Below are positions 53,633-62,687 of a stretch of 64,000 bases of DNA, piece after piece. Source of the DNA: Microbacterium mangrovi (GTDB lineage Bacteria; Actinomycetota; Actinomycetes; Actinomycetales; Microbacteriaceae); NCBI RefSeq assembly GCF_000802305.1, contig NZ_JTDK01000006.1, positions 372,001 to 436,000 of the forward strand, read 5' to 3'. The position numbers were made by a program, and so were the translations under genes. Numbering within the stretch: the stretch's first letter is position 1; each line of letters opens with the position of its first letter. Under the pieces are notes generated by a model, which saw nothing but the letters and a program-made list of their open reading frames with translations, was not told the DNA's origin and did no database searches.

Positions 53633-54315
53633 GAGCCGGCCTCCAGCATGATCCGCGTGCGGCGCGAGCCCCGGGGCGTCTTGTCGGCGCTCTGCCAGGG
53701 CATCGCGAGGCGACCGGCCCCGACCAGCAGGGCATCGAAGATCAGAGCGATGATCATGACCGCGACGACGCCGGACAGCACCTCGGCCACGATCTGCCGC
53801 TGCAGCCCGTTGGTGAAGAGGTAGCCGAGGTTCTGCACGCCGATCAGGATTCCCACGGTGGCCAGGGCGACGGTGCTGACGGCGGTCACCCGGAGACCGG
53901 CGAGGATGACGGGACCGGCGAGTCGGAGCTCCACGGTGAAGAACCGCCGCGACGCGCCGTAACCCATCGCTGTGGCGGCGAGGCGCACGTCGGGGTCGAC
54001 GGACTCGAGCCCGTCGGCGACGCTGCGCGTCATCAGCGCGATCGCGTAGAGGGTGAGCGCGACGACGAGGTTGAGTTCGCTGAGCGGGCTGATGCCGAGC
54101 ACCACCGGGAGGATCATCAGCAGCGCGAGCGACGGGATCGTGTAGAGGATGCCGGTGATCACGAGCACCGGTTCGCGGACGAGCCGATAGCGCCAGGCGA
54201 GCCAGCCGAGCGGAATCGAGATCACCAGCCCCAGCACGATCGGCGGAATGCTCTGCCGGACGTGTTCGAGTGACAGCTGCCAGATCAGCCCCAGGTTCTC
54301 GAGAACCCAGCTCAT
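53629..54315 (-). CDS. quaternary amine ABC transporter permease (first)
   Basis: This 228-residue permease has about six helices, with QSIPPIVLGLVISIPLGWLA, ITGILYTIPSLALLMILP, the EAA loop AATAMGYGASRRFFTVELRL and VSTVALATVGILIGVQNLGY. The paired permeases suggest a heterodimeric membrane part, as in OpuB/OpuC systems. The ATG at 54315 overlaps the ATPase stop (ATGA). Its stop overlaps the next permease start. Confidence 0.9.
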   Translation of the reverse strand: MSWVLENLGLIWQLSLEHVRQSIPPIVLGLVISIPLGWLAWRYRLVREPVLVITGILYTIPSLALLMILPVVLGISPLSELNLVVALTLYAIALMTRSVADGLESVDPDVRLAATAMGYGASRRFFTVELRLAGPVILAGLRVTAVSTVALATVGILIGVQNLGYLFTNGLQRQIVAEVLSGVVAVMIIALIFDALLVGAGRLAMPWQSADKTPRGSRRTRIMLEAGS

Positions 54316-55151
54316 GTCGCCACCGTCGGGTCGTCGACGAGCGCGCCCTGAGCACGCCCGCGGCCGTCGACCACCACCGTGCCGTGCGGCGTCTTTCGCA
54401 GACTCAGTGCACGGCGCCCGCGGTCGGCACCGATGAAGTTCGAGACGAACTCGGAAGCGGGAGACTCGATGATCTCGTCGGGCGTGCCGAGTTGTGCGAT
54501 CTGGGCGCCGGTCTCGAGGATGACCACCTGGTCACCGAGGAGGAACGCCTCGTCGATGTCGTGGGTGACGAACACGATCGTCTTGCGCACGTCGCGCTGA
54601 ATGCGGAGCAGTTCTTGCTGCAGCTCGTCGCGCACGATCGGGTCGACGGCGCCGAACGGCTCGTCCATCAGCAGGATGTTCGGATCGCCGGCGAGCCCTC
54701 GCGCCACTCCGACGCGCTGCTGCTGGCCGCCGGAGAGCTGGTTGGGGTAGCGCGTGGCGAGTGCGTCGTCGAGCCCGACGGTGTGCATGAGCTCGCGTGC
54801 GCGAGCGCGCGCCGCGCGCCGCGGCGTGCCGGTGAGAACCGGGACGGTCGCGATGTTGTCCTGCACCGTGAGGTGCGGGAGCAGGCCGGAGTTCTGCATC
54901 ACGTAACCGATGCTGCGCCGCAGGGCGACAGCCGGACGATCGTGGATGTCGACCCCGTCGATCAGGATGCTGCCCGCCGTCGGCTCGACCATGCGGTTGA
55001 TCATGCGCAGCAGGGTGGTCTTGCCCGACCCGCTCGACCCGACCAGGACCGTGGTGTGCATGGCGGGGATCGTCAAGGAGAAGTCCCGCACGGCTTGCGC
55101 GCCGCCCGGAAACTGTTTGCCGACCGCTCGGAATTCGATGCCATCTGCCAC
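54312..55151 (-). CDS. quaternary amine ABC transporter ATP-binding protein
   Basis: This is a 279-residue ATPase of the OpuBA/ProV type. It has Walker A VGSSGSGKTTLLRMIN, Q-loop IGYVMQNSGLLPHLTVQDNI, signature [15 protein letters not shown], Walker B ILLMDEPFGAVDPIVR and the H-loop VFVTHDIDEAFLLG; it lacks the full CBS pair of ProV, with only a short C-terminal extension. The GTG at 55151 (VADGIEFRAVG) gives the usual family start; an ATG at 55181 would add ten residues. It is first in the operon and coupled to the permease by ATGA. Confidence 0.88.
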   Translation of the reverse strand: MADGIEFRAVGKQFPGGAQAVRDFSLTIPAMHTTVLVGSSGSGKTTLLRMINRMVEPTAGSILIDGVDIHDRPAVALRRSIGYVMQNSGLLPHLTVQDNIATVPVLTGTPRRAARARARELMHTVGLDDALATRYPNQLSGGQQQRVGVARGLAGDPNILLMDEPFGAVDPIVRDELQQELLRIQRDVRKTIVFVTHDIDEAFLLGDQVVILETGAQIAQLGTPDEIIESPASEFVSNFIGADRGRRALSLRKTPHGTVVVDGRGRAQGALVDDPTVAT

Positions 55152-55233
55152 CTGACCAAACGTAGCCCACCCCTCCGACATCCGGGCGGAGATGACCCAC
55201 GAGGTCGGAATACGTCCGCGGACGACCGGCCGG

Positions 55234-56169
55234 TCAGCTCGCGAGCAGACGTGCTCCCGGCACGGGCCCGTGCACATGCAGAGCGGTGTGCCCGGCGGCG
55301 CTGAGGGCGATCTGCAGGTCGATGGCGGACGACTCGTCCTCGGTCAGGAACGCGATCGTCGGACCGGACCCGGACACGAGGCCGGTGAGTGCGCCCTCGT
55401 CATGTCCGAGCTGCAGCACGTCGTTGAGTTCCAAACGGCGTCGGATGGCGGCGATCTGCAGCTCGTTCGACGCCGAGGCCGCCAGCAGACGGGCGTCGCC
55501 GGTGCGCAGCGCCTTGAGCACCGGCGGGAACACCTGCGGCGACGCACCCGCCCAGAGGAACGACTCGGGGTGGTCGGCACGGTACTCGTCGAGCTCGCGA
55601 TAGATCTCCGGCGTGGACAGGCCGTCGCCGGAGGTCACGATCACCCAGTCGAACCGGCCGCGCGCGAGCGCCGGACTCAGCTGCTCGCCCCGCCCGAGGC
55701 CGATCGCCGTGCCGCCCATCAGCGCGAACGGGACGTCCGCCCCGAGCTCCGCGCCGAGTGCCTGCAGCTGAGCACTCGTCAAGCCGGTGCCCCAGAGCGC
55801 GTCGCAGGCGACCAGGGCGGCCGCGGCATCCGCCGAGCCTCCGCCCATGCCGCCGGCGACCGGCACGCCCTTGCGGACCTGCAGGTGCACGCCGGCATCC
55901 ACCCCGCACCGGTCCGCGAGCAGTCGTGCGGCGCGGATCGCGAGGTTGCGATCGCCCAGCGGGACGCCGGCGACGTCGACGGACCCGGAGACCTCGATCG
56001 TGAACGAATCCGACGGCGACGCCCACATGTCCTCGTACGCGGAGACCGCCTGATACGCGGACGCCACCTCGTGGTAGCCGTCGTCGCCGAGGCCGCCCAC
56101 GGCGAAGAACACATTGATCTTGCCGGGGGCGCGCACGTGCACGCTCGAGGGGGCGAGCGCCTCGCTCAC
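55234..56169 (-). CDS. ispE: 4-diphosphocytidyl-2-C-methyl-D-erythritol kinase
   Basis: IspE phosphorylates CDP-ME in the MEP isoprenoid pathway. The 311-residue product is a GHMP kinase: VRAPGKINVFFAVGG at the N-terminus, the ATP loop VPVAGGMGGGSADAAAALVA, DVPFALMGGTAIGLGRG, and GLVSGSGPTIAFLT at the C-terminus. The GTG at 56169 overlaps the aldo/keto reductase stop (GTGA); a GTG at 56190 would give seven extra residues. It is usually directly next to ksgA in Actinobacteria, but here two other genes lie between. Confidence 0.95.
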   Translation of the reverse strand: MSEALAPSSVHVRAPGKINVFFAVGGLGDDGYHEVASAYQAVSAYEDMWASPSDSFTIEVSGSVDVAGVPLGDRNLAIRAARLLADRCGVDAGVHLQVRKGVPVAGGMGGGSADAAAALVACDALWGTGLTSAQLQALGAELGADVPFALMGGTAIGLGRGEQLSPALARGRFDWVIVTSGDGLSTPEIYRELDEYRADHPESFLWAGASPQVFPPVLKALRTGDARLLAASASNELQIAAIRRRLELNDVLQLGHDEGALTGLVSGSGPTIAFLTEDESSAIDLQIALSAAGHTALHVHGPVPGARLLAS

Positions 56170-57242
56170 AGCGTCGCCGACACCTTCCACAGGTTCACGT
56201 CGTCCTCATCGCCGAGACCCGACGAGAGCACGTCGATCCGGGCGAGCTCCTCCTCCGAGAAGGCAGGGCCCGACAGTGCGGCGAGGTTCTCGTCCAGCTG
56301 CGACGGCCGGGACGCGCCGATGAGCGCCGATGCCACGGTGGGCGTGCGCAGCACCCACTGCAGCGCCATCTGCGCGAGGGTCTGTCCGCGCTCCTTCGCG
56401 ATCACGTCGAGCCCCCGCACGATCGCGAGGCCGTGGTCGGAGAGGGGCGAGTCCGGCAGCGAGCCGCGCTTCTGCGCACGCTCGGCGACGCCGCCGCCCA
56501 GGTACTTGTCGGTGAGCAGACCCTGGGCGAGCGGAGTGAAGGCGATGGCGCCCAGACCCGTCTCGTCCAGGACGCCGGTGAGGCCGTCCTCCACCCAGCG
56601 GTTCAGGATCGAGTAGGCGGGCTGGTGGATGACCAGCGGCGTCCCCAGGCTCCGCGCGATGACGACCGCTTCGGCCGTGCGCTCGGCGCTGTACGACGAG
56701 ATGCCGACGTACAGGGCCTTGCCCTGGCGCACGAGCGTGTCCAGCGCACCGATCGTCTCCTCGAGCGGCGTGACGTCGTCGAAGCGGTGCGAGTAGAAGA
56801 GGTCGACGTAGTCCAGCCCCATGCGGGTGAGGGACTGCTCGGCGCTGGAGAGGACGTACTTGCGGGAGCCGTACTCGCCGTAGGGCCCCGGCCACATGTC
56901 CCATCCGGCCTTGGACGAGATGATGAGCTCGTCACGGTACGGGCGGAAGTCCTCGGAGAAGATGCGGCCGAAGTTCTTCTCGGCCGAGCCGTACGGCGGA
57001 CCGTAGTTGTTCGCCAGGTCGAAGTGCGTGATCCCGCTGTCGAAGGCGTGACGCAGAAGGGTGCGCTGGTTGTCGATCGGGATGTTGTCGCCGAAGTTCC
57101 ACCACAGCCCGAGCGAGATCGGCGGCAGGAACAGGCCCGAGGTGCCCACCTGGCGATAACCGACGCGCGAGTAGCGATCGGGCGCAGCCGCATACGGACG
57201 ATGCAGATCGGGAACCCTGGTGGACAGCCGCGAATCAGTCAT
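56166..57242 (-). CDS. aldo/keto reductase (YghZ-like)
   Basis: This 358-residue NADPH-dependent reductase belongs to the AKR family of YghZ, L-glyceraldehyde-3-phosphate reductase. It shows HFDLANNYGPPYGSAEKNFG with the catalytic Asp and Tyr, the Lys in ELIISSKAGWDMWPGPYGEY, the His in DLFYSHRFDDVTPLEET, and the NADPH-binding LIGASRPSQLDENLAAL at the C-terminus. YghZ detoxifies methylglyoxal and related aldehydes, which is suggestive near sugar metabolism. The ATG at 57242 begins MTDSRLSTRVPDLHRPYA. It is 10 bases downstream of the DUF2235 gene and overlaps ispE. Confidence 0.93.
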   Translation of the reverse strand: MTDSRLSTRVPDLHRPYAAAPDRYSRVGYRQVGTSGLFLPPISLGLWWNFGDNIPIDNQRTLLRHAFDSGITHFDLANNYGPPYGSAEKNFGRIFSEDFRPYRDELIISSKAGWDMWPGPYGEYGSRKYVLSSAEQSLTRMGLDYVDLFYSHRFDDVTPLEETIGALDTLVRQGKALYVGISSYSAERTAEAVVIARSLGTPLVIHQPAYSILNRWVEDGLTGVLDETGLGAIAFTPLAQGLLTDKYLGGGVAERAQKRGSLPDSPLSDHGLAIVRGLDVIAKERGQTLAQMALQWVLRTPTVASALIGASRPSQLDENLAALSGPAFSEEELARIDVLSSGLGDEDDVNLWKVSATL

Positions 57243-57252
57243 GCTGTCGAGG

Positions 57253-58359
57253 CTAGCGTGCCCCGGCGGCATCCGTCATGGCGGACGACGCCCCGGCCGT
57301 GTCGGCGGCGGCCGCCGCCGCCCATCCGGCATCCACCCACACCGCTCCCTCGGGGATCCGGGGACGGTACGCCGGGACGGCGGCCATCCGCTCGCGGACC
57401 GTGGCGTGCACGTTCGCCCGCGCGGGAATGGGTCGGCGCCGCGGGATCAGCAGATCCCATCCCGCCCCGTTGCGGTGCGTCAGGGCGGTCGCGTCCGTCG
57501 GCGGGAACCCCGCGAACAGCGTTCCCACCAGGTCGGGCGGCCCGACGGGTTTCAGCAGCAGCCCCTCTTGACGAGCCCCCTCGAGCACCCAGCGGAGGGT
57601 GATCGTGGACAGCCGGCAGTCGTCGGCGTAGGTCCCTCCGACATCCGCGTGCACGCCCGCGAACCACACCTCCTCGCAGTTCGGATGCGACGGGTCGACG
57701 AGGTTCTCCCGGAACGGCCGCCGGCGCTCGTCGATCGAAACCGCATGCCGGATGCGCTGCGCGTTGGGCAGCTTGCGGGTGAACGGCCACGACGGGGCGA
57801 AGCGGGCCAGGCCCAGCGCCTTGACGGTGTCCCAGATACCGAGGTAGGCCACCGGGATGGTCCGATGCCCGTCGGGGTGGCGGCAGAACACGTCGACGAA
57901 GCGATCGATCCTGGCCCAGTTCACGTTCTCCGAGCCGCCCGGATGCGCGTACTCGGCGACCGCGAACTGGAGCATGTTCTCGGTGCCGCGACGAAGCAGA
58001 CCGATCGTGCGCAGCATTCCGACGAGGGCACGGGCGGTGAACGCGCCCCGGCTGAACCCGAACACGAACACGCGATCTCCGGGCTCCCAGTTCTTCACGA
58101 GCCACAGGTACGCGTCGCCCAGGTTCGCGCGCAGTCCCTTGCCCCAGATCAGGCCGCCCATCCGGGTCAGCCAGCGGGCGAACGGACCCCACGCGCCGGG
58201 CGCGGCCTCGGTGCCCACTCCGGCCGAGTAGAACGCGATCTGCTTGTGCGGGTCGGACAGATCGAGCAGGTCGTAGGTCTGCACCGGGTTCGAATCGGTG
58301 CGGCGCGATCGCACCTCCCCCGCGGTGCCGTCGAGGCAGAGCACGAGATTGCGCGCCAT
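57253..58359 (-). CDS. DUF2235 domain-containing protein (alpha/beta-hydrolase-like)
   Basis: This 368-residue protein has the DUF2235 fold, related to Tle1-type phospholipases. Motifs are NLVLCLDGTAGE at the N-terminus, the nucleophile elbow VFVFGFSRGAFTARAL (Ser103 in GFSRG), IWDTVKALG and the catalytic His-Asp region WFAGVHADVGGTYAD. Members in pathogens are secreted by type VI systems; this copy lacks a signal peptide and any secretion or immunity gene nearby, so it is presumably intracellular. A C-terminal Ala-rich low-complexity stretch ends it. AGGAGG precedes its ATG. It sits between ksgA and the aldo/keto reductase. Confidence 0.88.
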   Translation of the reverse strand: MARNLVLCLDGTAGEVRSRRTDSNPVQTYDLLDLSDPHKQIAFYSAGVGTEAAPGAWGPFARWLTRMGGLIWGKGLRANLGDAYLWLVKNWEPGDRVFVFGFSRGAFTARALVGMLRTIGLLRRGTENMLQFAVAEYAHPGGSENVNWARIDRFVDVFCRHPDGHRTIPVAYLGIWDTVKALGLARFAPSWPFTRKLPNAQRIRHAVSIDERRRPFRENLVDPSHPNCEEVWFAGVHADVGGTYADDCRLSTITLRWVLEGARQEGLLLKPVGPPDLVGTLFAGFPPTDATALTHRNGAGWDLLIPRRRPIPARANVHATVRERMAAVPAYRPRIPEGAVWVDAGWAAAAAADTAGASSAMTDAAGAR

Positions 58360-58423
58360 GGCGTCCTCCTGAGGTGAGTCCTGCCCACAGGAGGATCGAC
58401 CGCCGCTCGCTGATACGCGGCGC

Positions 58424-59266
58424 TCAGGGAGCGACGCGCGCGATCCGCACGAAGTCGTCGATGGTGAGCTGCTCGCCTCGCGCGGTCGGATCGACCCCGG
58501 CCTGCTCGAGGACCGCGGATGCCGCAGCGGCCGACCCGCCGAGAACCGGCGACAGCGCCTGCCTGAGCATCTTGCGCCGCTGGCCGAAGGCGGCGTCGAC
58601 GATCGCGAAGACGCGCCGTCGCTCGGCTTCGGACCCCCGCGGCTCGGCATCCCGCTCGAACGCCACGAGCACGCTGTCGACGTTCGGAACCGGCCAGAAG
58701 ACGTGCCGGGACACCGTTCCGGCGAGCCGCCACGGTCCGTACCAGGCGGCCTTCACGCTCGGAGCGCCGTAGATCTTCGACCCGGGGGCGGCTGCGAGGC
58801 GCTCCCCCACTTCGGCCTGCACCATGACGACGCCGCGCTGCAGGAACGGGAAGGTCTCGAGGAAGTGCAGCAGCACGGGCACCGACACGTTGTAGGGCAG
58901 ATTCGCGACGAGGACCGTCGGCTCGCCGGGGAGCTCTGTGACCCGGAGGGCGTCGGCATCCACCACCGTCAGTGCATCGGCGGGCACGCCGTGGGCCTGC
59001 GCCGTCCGGGCCAGGCGTTCGGCCAGCCGGTGATCGATCTCGACGGCCGTCACCGACGCCCCCGTCTCGAGGATCGCGAGGGTCAGCGAGCCGAGCCCGG
59101 GGCCCACCTCGACCACGCGCTCGGACTCCTGGACGCGCGCGACCTGGACGATCTTTCGCACGGTGTTCGCGTCGACGACGAAGTTCTGCCCGAGCTTCTT
59201 CGTCGGGGTGACATCCAGCTCGGCGGCCAGGGAACGGATCTCGGCAGCGCCCAGCAGATCGACCAT
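58424..59266 (-). CDS. rsmA: 16S rRNA (adenine(1518)-N(6)/adenine(1519)-N(6))-dimethyltransferase
   Basis: RsmA (KsgA) dimethylates the two adenines of helix 45 in 16S rRNA, a late step in small-subunit maturation. The 280-residue product has [18 protein letters not shown], the SAM motif [25 protein letters not shown] and the catalytic [15 protein letters not shown] (NLPY). The C-terminal rRNA-binding part includes [15 protein letters not shown] and [14 protein letters not shown]. It is the first gene of the probable rsmA-DUF2235-aldo/keto reductase-ispE run and is divergent from the sugar porter. Confidence 0.97.
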   Translation of the reverse strand: MVDLLGAAEIRSLAAELDVTPTKKLGQNFVVDANTVRKIVQVARVQESERVVEVGPGLGSLTLAILETGASVTAVEIDHRLAERLARTAQAHGVPADALTVVDADALRVTELPGEPTVLVANLPYNVSVPVLLHFLETFPFLQRGVVMVQAEVGERLAAAPGSKIYGAPSVKAAWYGPWRLAGTVSRHVFWPVPNVDSVLVAFERDAEPRGSEAERRRVFAIVDAAFGQRRKMLRQALSPVLGGSAAAASAVLEQAGVDPTARGEQLTIDDFVRIARVAP

Positions 59267-59337
59267 CCCCCTATTCTGCCCGGAGCCGACGGCTTCGACG
59301 CGCCGACCGCGAGGCGTCGCACGCCGCCATGCGTGGC

Positions 59338-59343
59338 TAGTGT
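59338..59343 (+). promoter_or_regulatory. -10-like hexamer upstream of the sugar porter
   Basis: TAGTGT ends 7 bases before the ATG at 59351, and no ribosome binding site lies between them. This is the same arrangement as at ppc, gdhA and the VOC gene. Confidence 0.4.
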
Positions 59344-59350
59344 GGCGACT

Positions 59351-60805
59351 ATGAGTTCGGACGGTGTTTCCACAGGAACCTTCTCGCTGCGCAGCCCGTA
59401 CGGAAAGCGCGCCGTCGGACTCGCCGTCGCGGCCGCCGTGGGCGGGTTCCTCTTCGGCTTCGATTCGTCGGTGATCAACGGGGCCGTCGATTCGATCCAG
59501 TCCGACTTCGGGCTCAACAGCGTCATCACCGGCTTCGTGGTGGCCATCGCGCTCCTCGGGTGCGCCGTGGGCGCCGTGATCGCCGGAAACCTCGCCGACC
59601 GCTGGGGTCGCCTCCGGGTCATGTTGCTGGGCGCCGTGCTGTTCTTCGCGTCGTCGCTCGGTGCGGGTCTGGCCTTCTCGGTATGGGACCTCGCGTTCTG
59701 GCGGATCATCGGCGGTCTCGGCATCGGCATCGCATCGGTCGTCGCGCCGGCGTACATCGCCGAGATCGCGCCGCGGCAGATCCGCGGCGGCCTCGCCTCA
59801 TTGCAGCAGCTCGCGATCACCCTCGGCATCTTCGTGGCGCTCCTGTCGGATGCCGTGTTCGCGTGGTCGGCGGGCACGGCGGACAGCCCGTTCTGGTTCG
59901 GGCTGGACGCGTGGCGGTGGATGTTCATCGTCGGCGTCATCCCCGCTGCGATCTACGGCATCCTCTCGTTCACCGTGCCCGAGTCGCCGCGGTTCCTCAT
60001 CACGAAGGGCCGCGACGCCGAGGCGCGCGCGGTGTTCGCGACGCTCATGCCGGCATCCGAACTGGAAACGACGATGACCGAGCTCACCGAGAGGATCGAG
60101 GCCGATCGCCGCAATGCCGGTGTCTCCCTGCGGGGCCCCGTGTTCGGGCTGCAGGGCATCGTCTGGGCGGGCATCATCCTGTCGGTGTTCCAGCAGTTCG
60201 TCGGGATCAACGTGATCTTCTACTACTCGACGACGCTGTGGCAGTCCGTCGGCTTCGCGGAGAGCTCGTCGTTCGGCATCAGCGTCGTCACCGGAATCGT
60301 CAACGTCCTCGTCACGCTCATCGCGATCTTCTTCGTGGACCGGTGGGGCCGCAAGCCCATCCTGCTGACGGGCTCGGTGCTGATGACCGTGTCGCTCGGC
60401 TTCATGGCGCTCTGCTTCGCGTTCTCCGTCACGGATGCCTCGGGCGCCGTCACCCTGCCGGCACCGTGGGGCCCGATCGCGCTCGTCGCGGCGAACGTGT
60501 TCGTCATCGGCTTCGGCGCCTCGTGGGGCCCGCTCGTCTGGGTGCTGCTGGGCGAGATCTTTCCGAGCCGCATCCGCGGCAAGGCCCTCGGCGTCGCCGC
60601 CGGCGCGCAGTGGATTGCGAACTTCCTCGTGACGGTGACGTTCCCGGTCATGTCGACCTGGAATCTGTCGGCCACCTACGGCATCTACGCCCTGTTCGCG
60701 CTGCTCTCGTTCGTCTACGTCGCGGTGAAGATCCCCGAGACCAAGGGCGTCGACCTGGAGCAGACCGAGAATCTGTTCCTCCGGAAGCCGCAGACCACCG
60801 CATAG
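59351..60805 (+). CDS. sugar porter family MFS transporter
   Basis: This is a 484-residue sugar/H+ symporter with 12 membrane helices. The sugar porter signatures are [16 protein letters not shown] (helix 1), DRWGRLRVM and [20 protein letters not shown] (helices 4-5), [12 protein letters not shown] before the central loop, [17 protein letters not shown] (helix 7), [10 protein letters not shown] and [10 protein letters not shown] at the C-terminus. It resembles bacterial galactose/xylose/myo-inositol porters; specificity cannot be read. The N-terminal extension is short. Confidence 0.95.
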   Translation: MSSDGVSTGTFSLRSPYGKRAVGLAVAAAVGGFLFGFDSSVINGAVDSIQSDFGLNSVITGFVVAIALLGCAVGAVIAGNLADRWGRLRVMLLGAVLFFASSLGAGLAFSVWDLAFWRIIGGLGIGIASVVAPAYIAEIAPRQIRGGLASLQQLAITLGIFVALLSDAVFAWSAGTADSPFWFGLDAWRWMFIVGVIPAAIYGILSFTVPESPRFLITKGRDAEARAVFATLMPASELETTMTELTERIEADRRNAGVSLRGPVFGLQGIVWAGIILSVFQQFVGINVIFYYSTTLWQSVGFAESSSFGISVVTGIVNVLVTLIAIFFVDRWGRKPILLTGSVLMTVSLGFMALCFAFSVTDASGAVTLPAPWGPIALVAANVFVIGFGASWGPLVWVLLGEIFPSRIRGKALGVAAGAQWIANFLVTVTFPVMSTWNLSATYGIYALFALLSFVYVAVKIPETKGVDLEQTENLFLRKPQTTA

Positions 60806-60840
60806 CCGGATTCCGCCCGGCATATCAGGTCGCCGCCATC

Positions 60841-61049
60841 GTTCGTCGAGCGCCGAGACGAAACGCCCTCTGCGGGTTGGGCAGGCTGGTCCGCATGGCG
60901 GTGATGTGTGCGGATGACGGCACGACCCGCCGCGCTTCGCGGTTCCTGAGCGAGCGAAGCGAGACGAAGGGCGCTCAGGGACCGCGCAGTGAGACGAAAC
61001 GCCCCGCGTCCCCCGGTCGTTGAGCGAGCGAAGCGAGACGAAACGCTCG
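60841..61049 (+). repeat. cluster of dispersed repeats between sugar porter and HNH gene
   Basis: The 353-base gap between the porter stop (60805) and the HNH gene holds at least four copies or partial copies of one unit: 60841-60866 (with an internal deletion), 60940-60984, 60985-61005 and 61014-61046. The last one, beginning CGGTCGTTGAGCGAGCGAAG, agrees at 32 of 33 positions with the copy at 28267. Copy two is flanked by CGGTTCCTGAGCG (60940-60952) and CGCTCAGGGACCG (60972-60984), a hairpin with one G-T pair. The rest of the gap holds a promoter-like region for the HNH gene. Confidence 0.8.
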
Positions 61050-61085
61050 CCCCGAACGTGTCGCCCAAGATGTGCTGCAACCCGC

Positions 61086-61135
61086 TTGCAGTCTGGATGC
61101 ATGTTCGATAGTGTGGAGGTATCGAGTTCGAACAT
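61086..61135 (+). promoter_or_regulatory. promoter with nested inverted repeat upstream of the HNH gene
   Basis: TTGCAG (61086-61091) and TAGTGT (61109-61114) are separated by 17 bases, a good -35/-10 pair. The -10 lies inside a nested palindrome: ATGTTCGA (61101-61108) with TCGAACAT (61128-61135), and TCGATA (61106-61111 region) with TATCGA (61120-61125). A repressor could bind here. Confidence 0.5.
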
Positions 61136-61158
61136 TCCAACGGATCGAAGGGGGCACC

Positions 61159-62598
61159 ATGGCCGACACGTCACACGGTGGGCTCTCCCCGGTGCTGTCC
61201 GACCTGGACATGCTGGTCGATGATCTGGGGGCGGCGCGGGCCCGGGCCGCGTCCGCTTTCGCGGTCGAGACGCACTTCTTCGCCGGGGTCGCCGCCCTGG
61301 TGCGACGGCGGGAACACGAGCGCGCCCAGCAGGCCGACACCCGGGCGGTGGTGTCCGCGTCGCAGTTGGCGATGCGGGAGATCTATGCCGAGATCGCCGC
61401 CGCGCTGCGCCTGTCCGAGTATCAGGTGGCGTCCCGGGTGAACCAGGCACACGTGCTGATGACCCTGTTCACCGAGACCATGTACGAGGTCAGCGACGGC
61501 AACGTGTCCCCGCAGCACGCGACCACGATCGCGGATGTCGGCGGCGTCATCGACGACCCCGACATCCGGGCCGAGTACGAGCGGTACGCGATCGACCTGG
61601 CCGCAGAGCTCACCCCCGCTCAACTGAAGGACGCTCTCGGGGTGCTGGTGGACCGGCTCGACCCGGACGGCACCCAGGCCCGGATCAAGGAAGCCGTGCA
61701 ACGCCGGTCGGTGCGCAAACGCAGCGTGGAGCCGGGGGTGGGGCAGTTGATCATCACCGGCCCCACCGCCCACATCGAAGGCACCTACAACCGGCTCACC
61801 GACATCGCCACCGAACTCCACACCCAAAACCAGGCCGACACCGCCGCCGCGGCCGAGGCGGCCGCGGAAGACATCGGCGACGACGCCGAAGCAGCAGAGT
61901 TTGTTCCGGATGAGCGCACGAGGGCGCAGATCATGGCGGATGTCGCCCTGGACCTGATGCTCACCAACGTCCCCGACGGGCACGGCACCACCACCGAACA
62001 CCGCGATGCACTCGGCGCCATCCAAGCCACCGTGCACCTGACCATCCCCGCCTCCACCCTGGCCGGCACCACCACCGGCGGGGCACAGATCCCCGGCGCC
62101 GGTCTCGTCGACGACGACACCGCCCGACACCTCGCCGGCGGATCGGACGACTGGTACCGGATCTTCACCGACCCGACCACCGGCACCCCGGTCACCGTCG
62201 ACAAACGCCGACCCTGCACCGCCATGCGACGCCTCCTGCAAGCCAGGGATGAGACCTGCCGGTTCCCCGGCTGCCGCCGCCCCGCCAAAAAGTGCGACAT
62301 CGACCACACCACCGCACACGCTGAGGGCGGACCCACTGCCCTGTGCAACCTCGCCTGCCTGTGCGAACGCCACCACACCGTCAAGCACCACACCGACTGG
62401 ACCGTGCAGCAACTCCCCGGCGGCATCCTGCAGTTCACATCCCCGACTCGCCGCGGGTACCGCACCCGACCCCCCGCCGCCGTCCGATTCACCCCCGACC
62501 GACCACCCGGACAACCCAGCCGACCACCCGGACGGCCATCGGGCCACGCAACACGGATCGATCCCCACCGCGCAGTCGAGAGCCCCGCGCCCTTCTGA
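61159..62598 (+). CDS. DUF222/HNH endonuclease signature protein (13E12 repeat family type)
   Basis: This 479-residue protein has an N-terminal DUF222 helical region (about 5-330) with RLSEYQVASRVNQAHVLMTL and a C-terminal HNH nuclease motif: CRFPGCRRPAKKCDIDHTTA, then CNLACLCERHHTVKHHTDW, with CxxxGC and Cys/His pairs for zinc. The tail is Pro-rich (RPPGQPSRPPGRPSG). Such multi-copy genes, known in mycobacteria as the 13E12 repeat family, are common in Actinobacteria and some are SOS-induced. Codon usage here looks biased to ACC and CAC compared with neighbours. It starts at the ATG after a GGGGGCACC stretch; it lies next to the repeat cluster. Confidence 0.9.
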   Translation: MADTSHGGLSPVLSDLDMLVDDLGAARARAASAFAVETHFFAGVAALVRRREHERAQQADTRAVVSASQLAMREIYAEIAAALRLSEYQVASRVNQAHVLMTLFTETMYEVSDGNVSPQHATTIADVGGVIDDPDIRAEYERYAIDLAAELTPAQLKDALGVLVDRLDPDGTQARIKEAVQRRSVRKRSVEPGVGQLIITGPTAHIEGTYNRLTDIATELHTQNQADTAAAAEAAAEDIGDDAEAAEFVPDERTRAQIMADVALDLMLTNVPDGHGTTTEHRDALGAIQATVHLTIPASTLAGTTTGGAQIPGAGLVDDDTARHLAGGSDDWYRIFTDPTTGTPVTVDKRRPCTAMRRLLQARDETCRFPGCRRPAKKCDIDHTTAHAEGGPTALCNLACLCERHHTVKHHTDWTVQQLPGGILQFTSPTRRGYRTRPPAAVRFTPDRPPGQPSRPPGRPSGHATRIDPHRAVESPAPF

Positions 62599-62687
62599 CC
62601 GGCCGGCCAGACGACCGTCACCGCGGCACGACGGATCCGAGGAGGCGGGTGCCTCTCACTGTCGGACGCCCTTCGTACGATGGAGGG

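Noticed and set aside
55215..55235. Palindromes TCCGCGGA and GACCGGCCGGTC upstream of the quaternary amine importer
   Set aside because: Short GC palindromes are frequent at this base composition and one overlaps the ispE stop; no support for an operator.
61101..61135. LexA (SOS) box upstream of the HNH gene
   Set aside because: The half-sites are present as GTTCGA then TCGAAC with a long spacer, the reverse of the TCGAAC-N4-GTTCGA order. It does not meet the consensus, so no SOS box is annotated.
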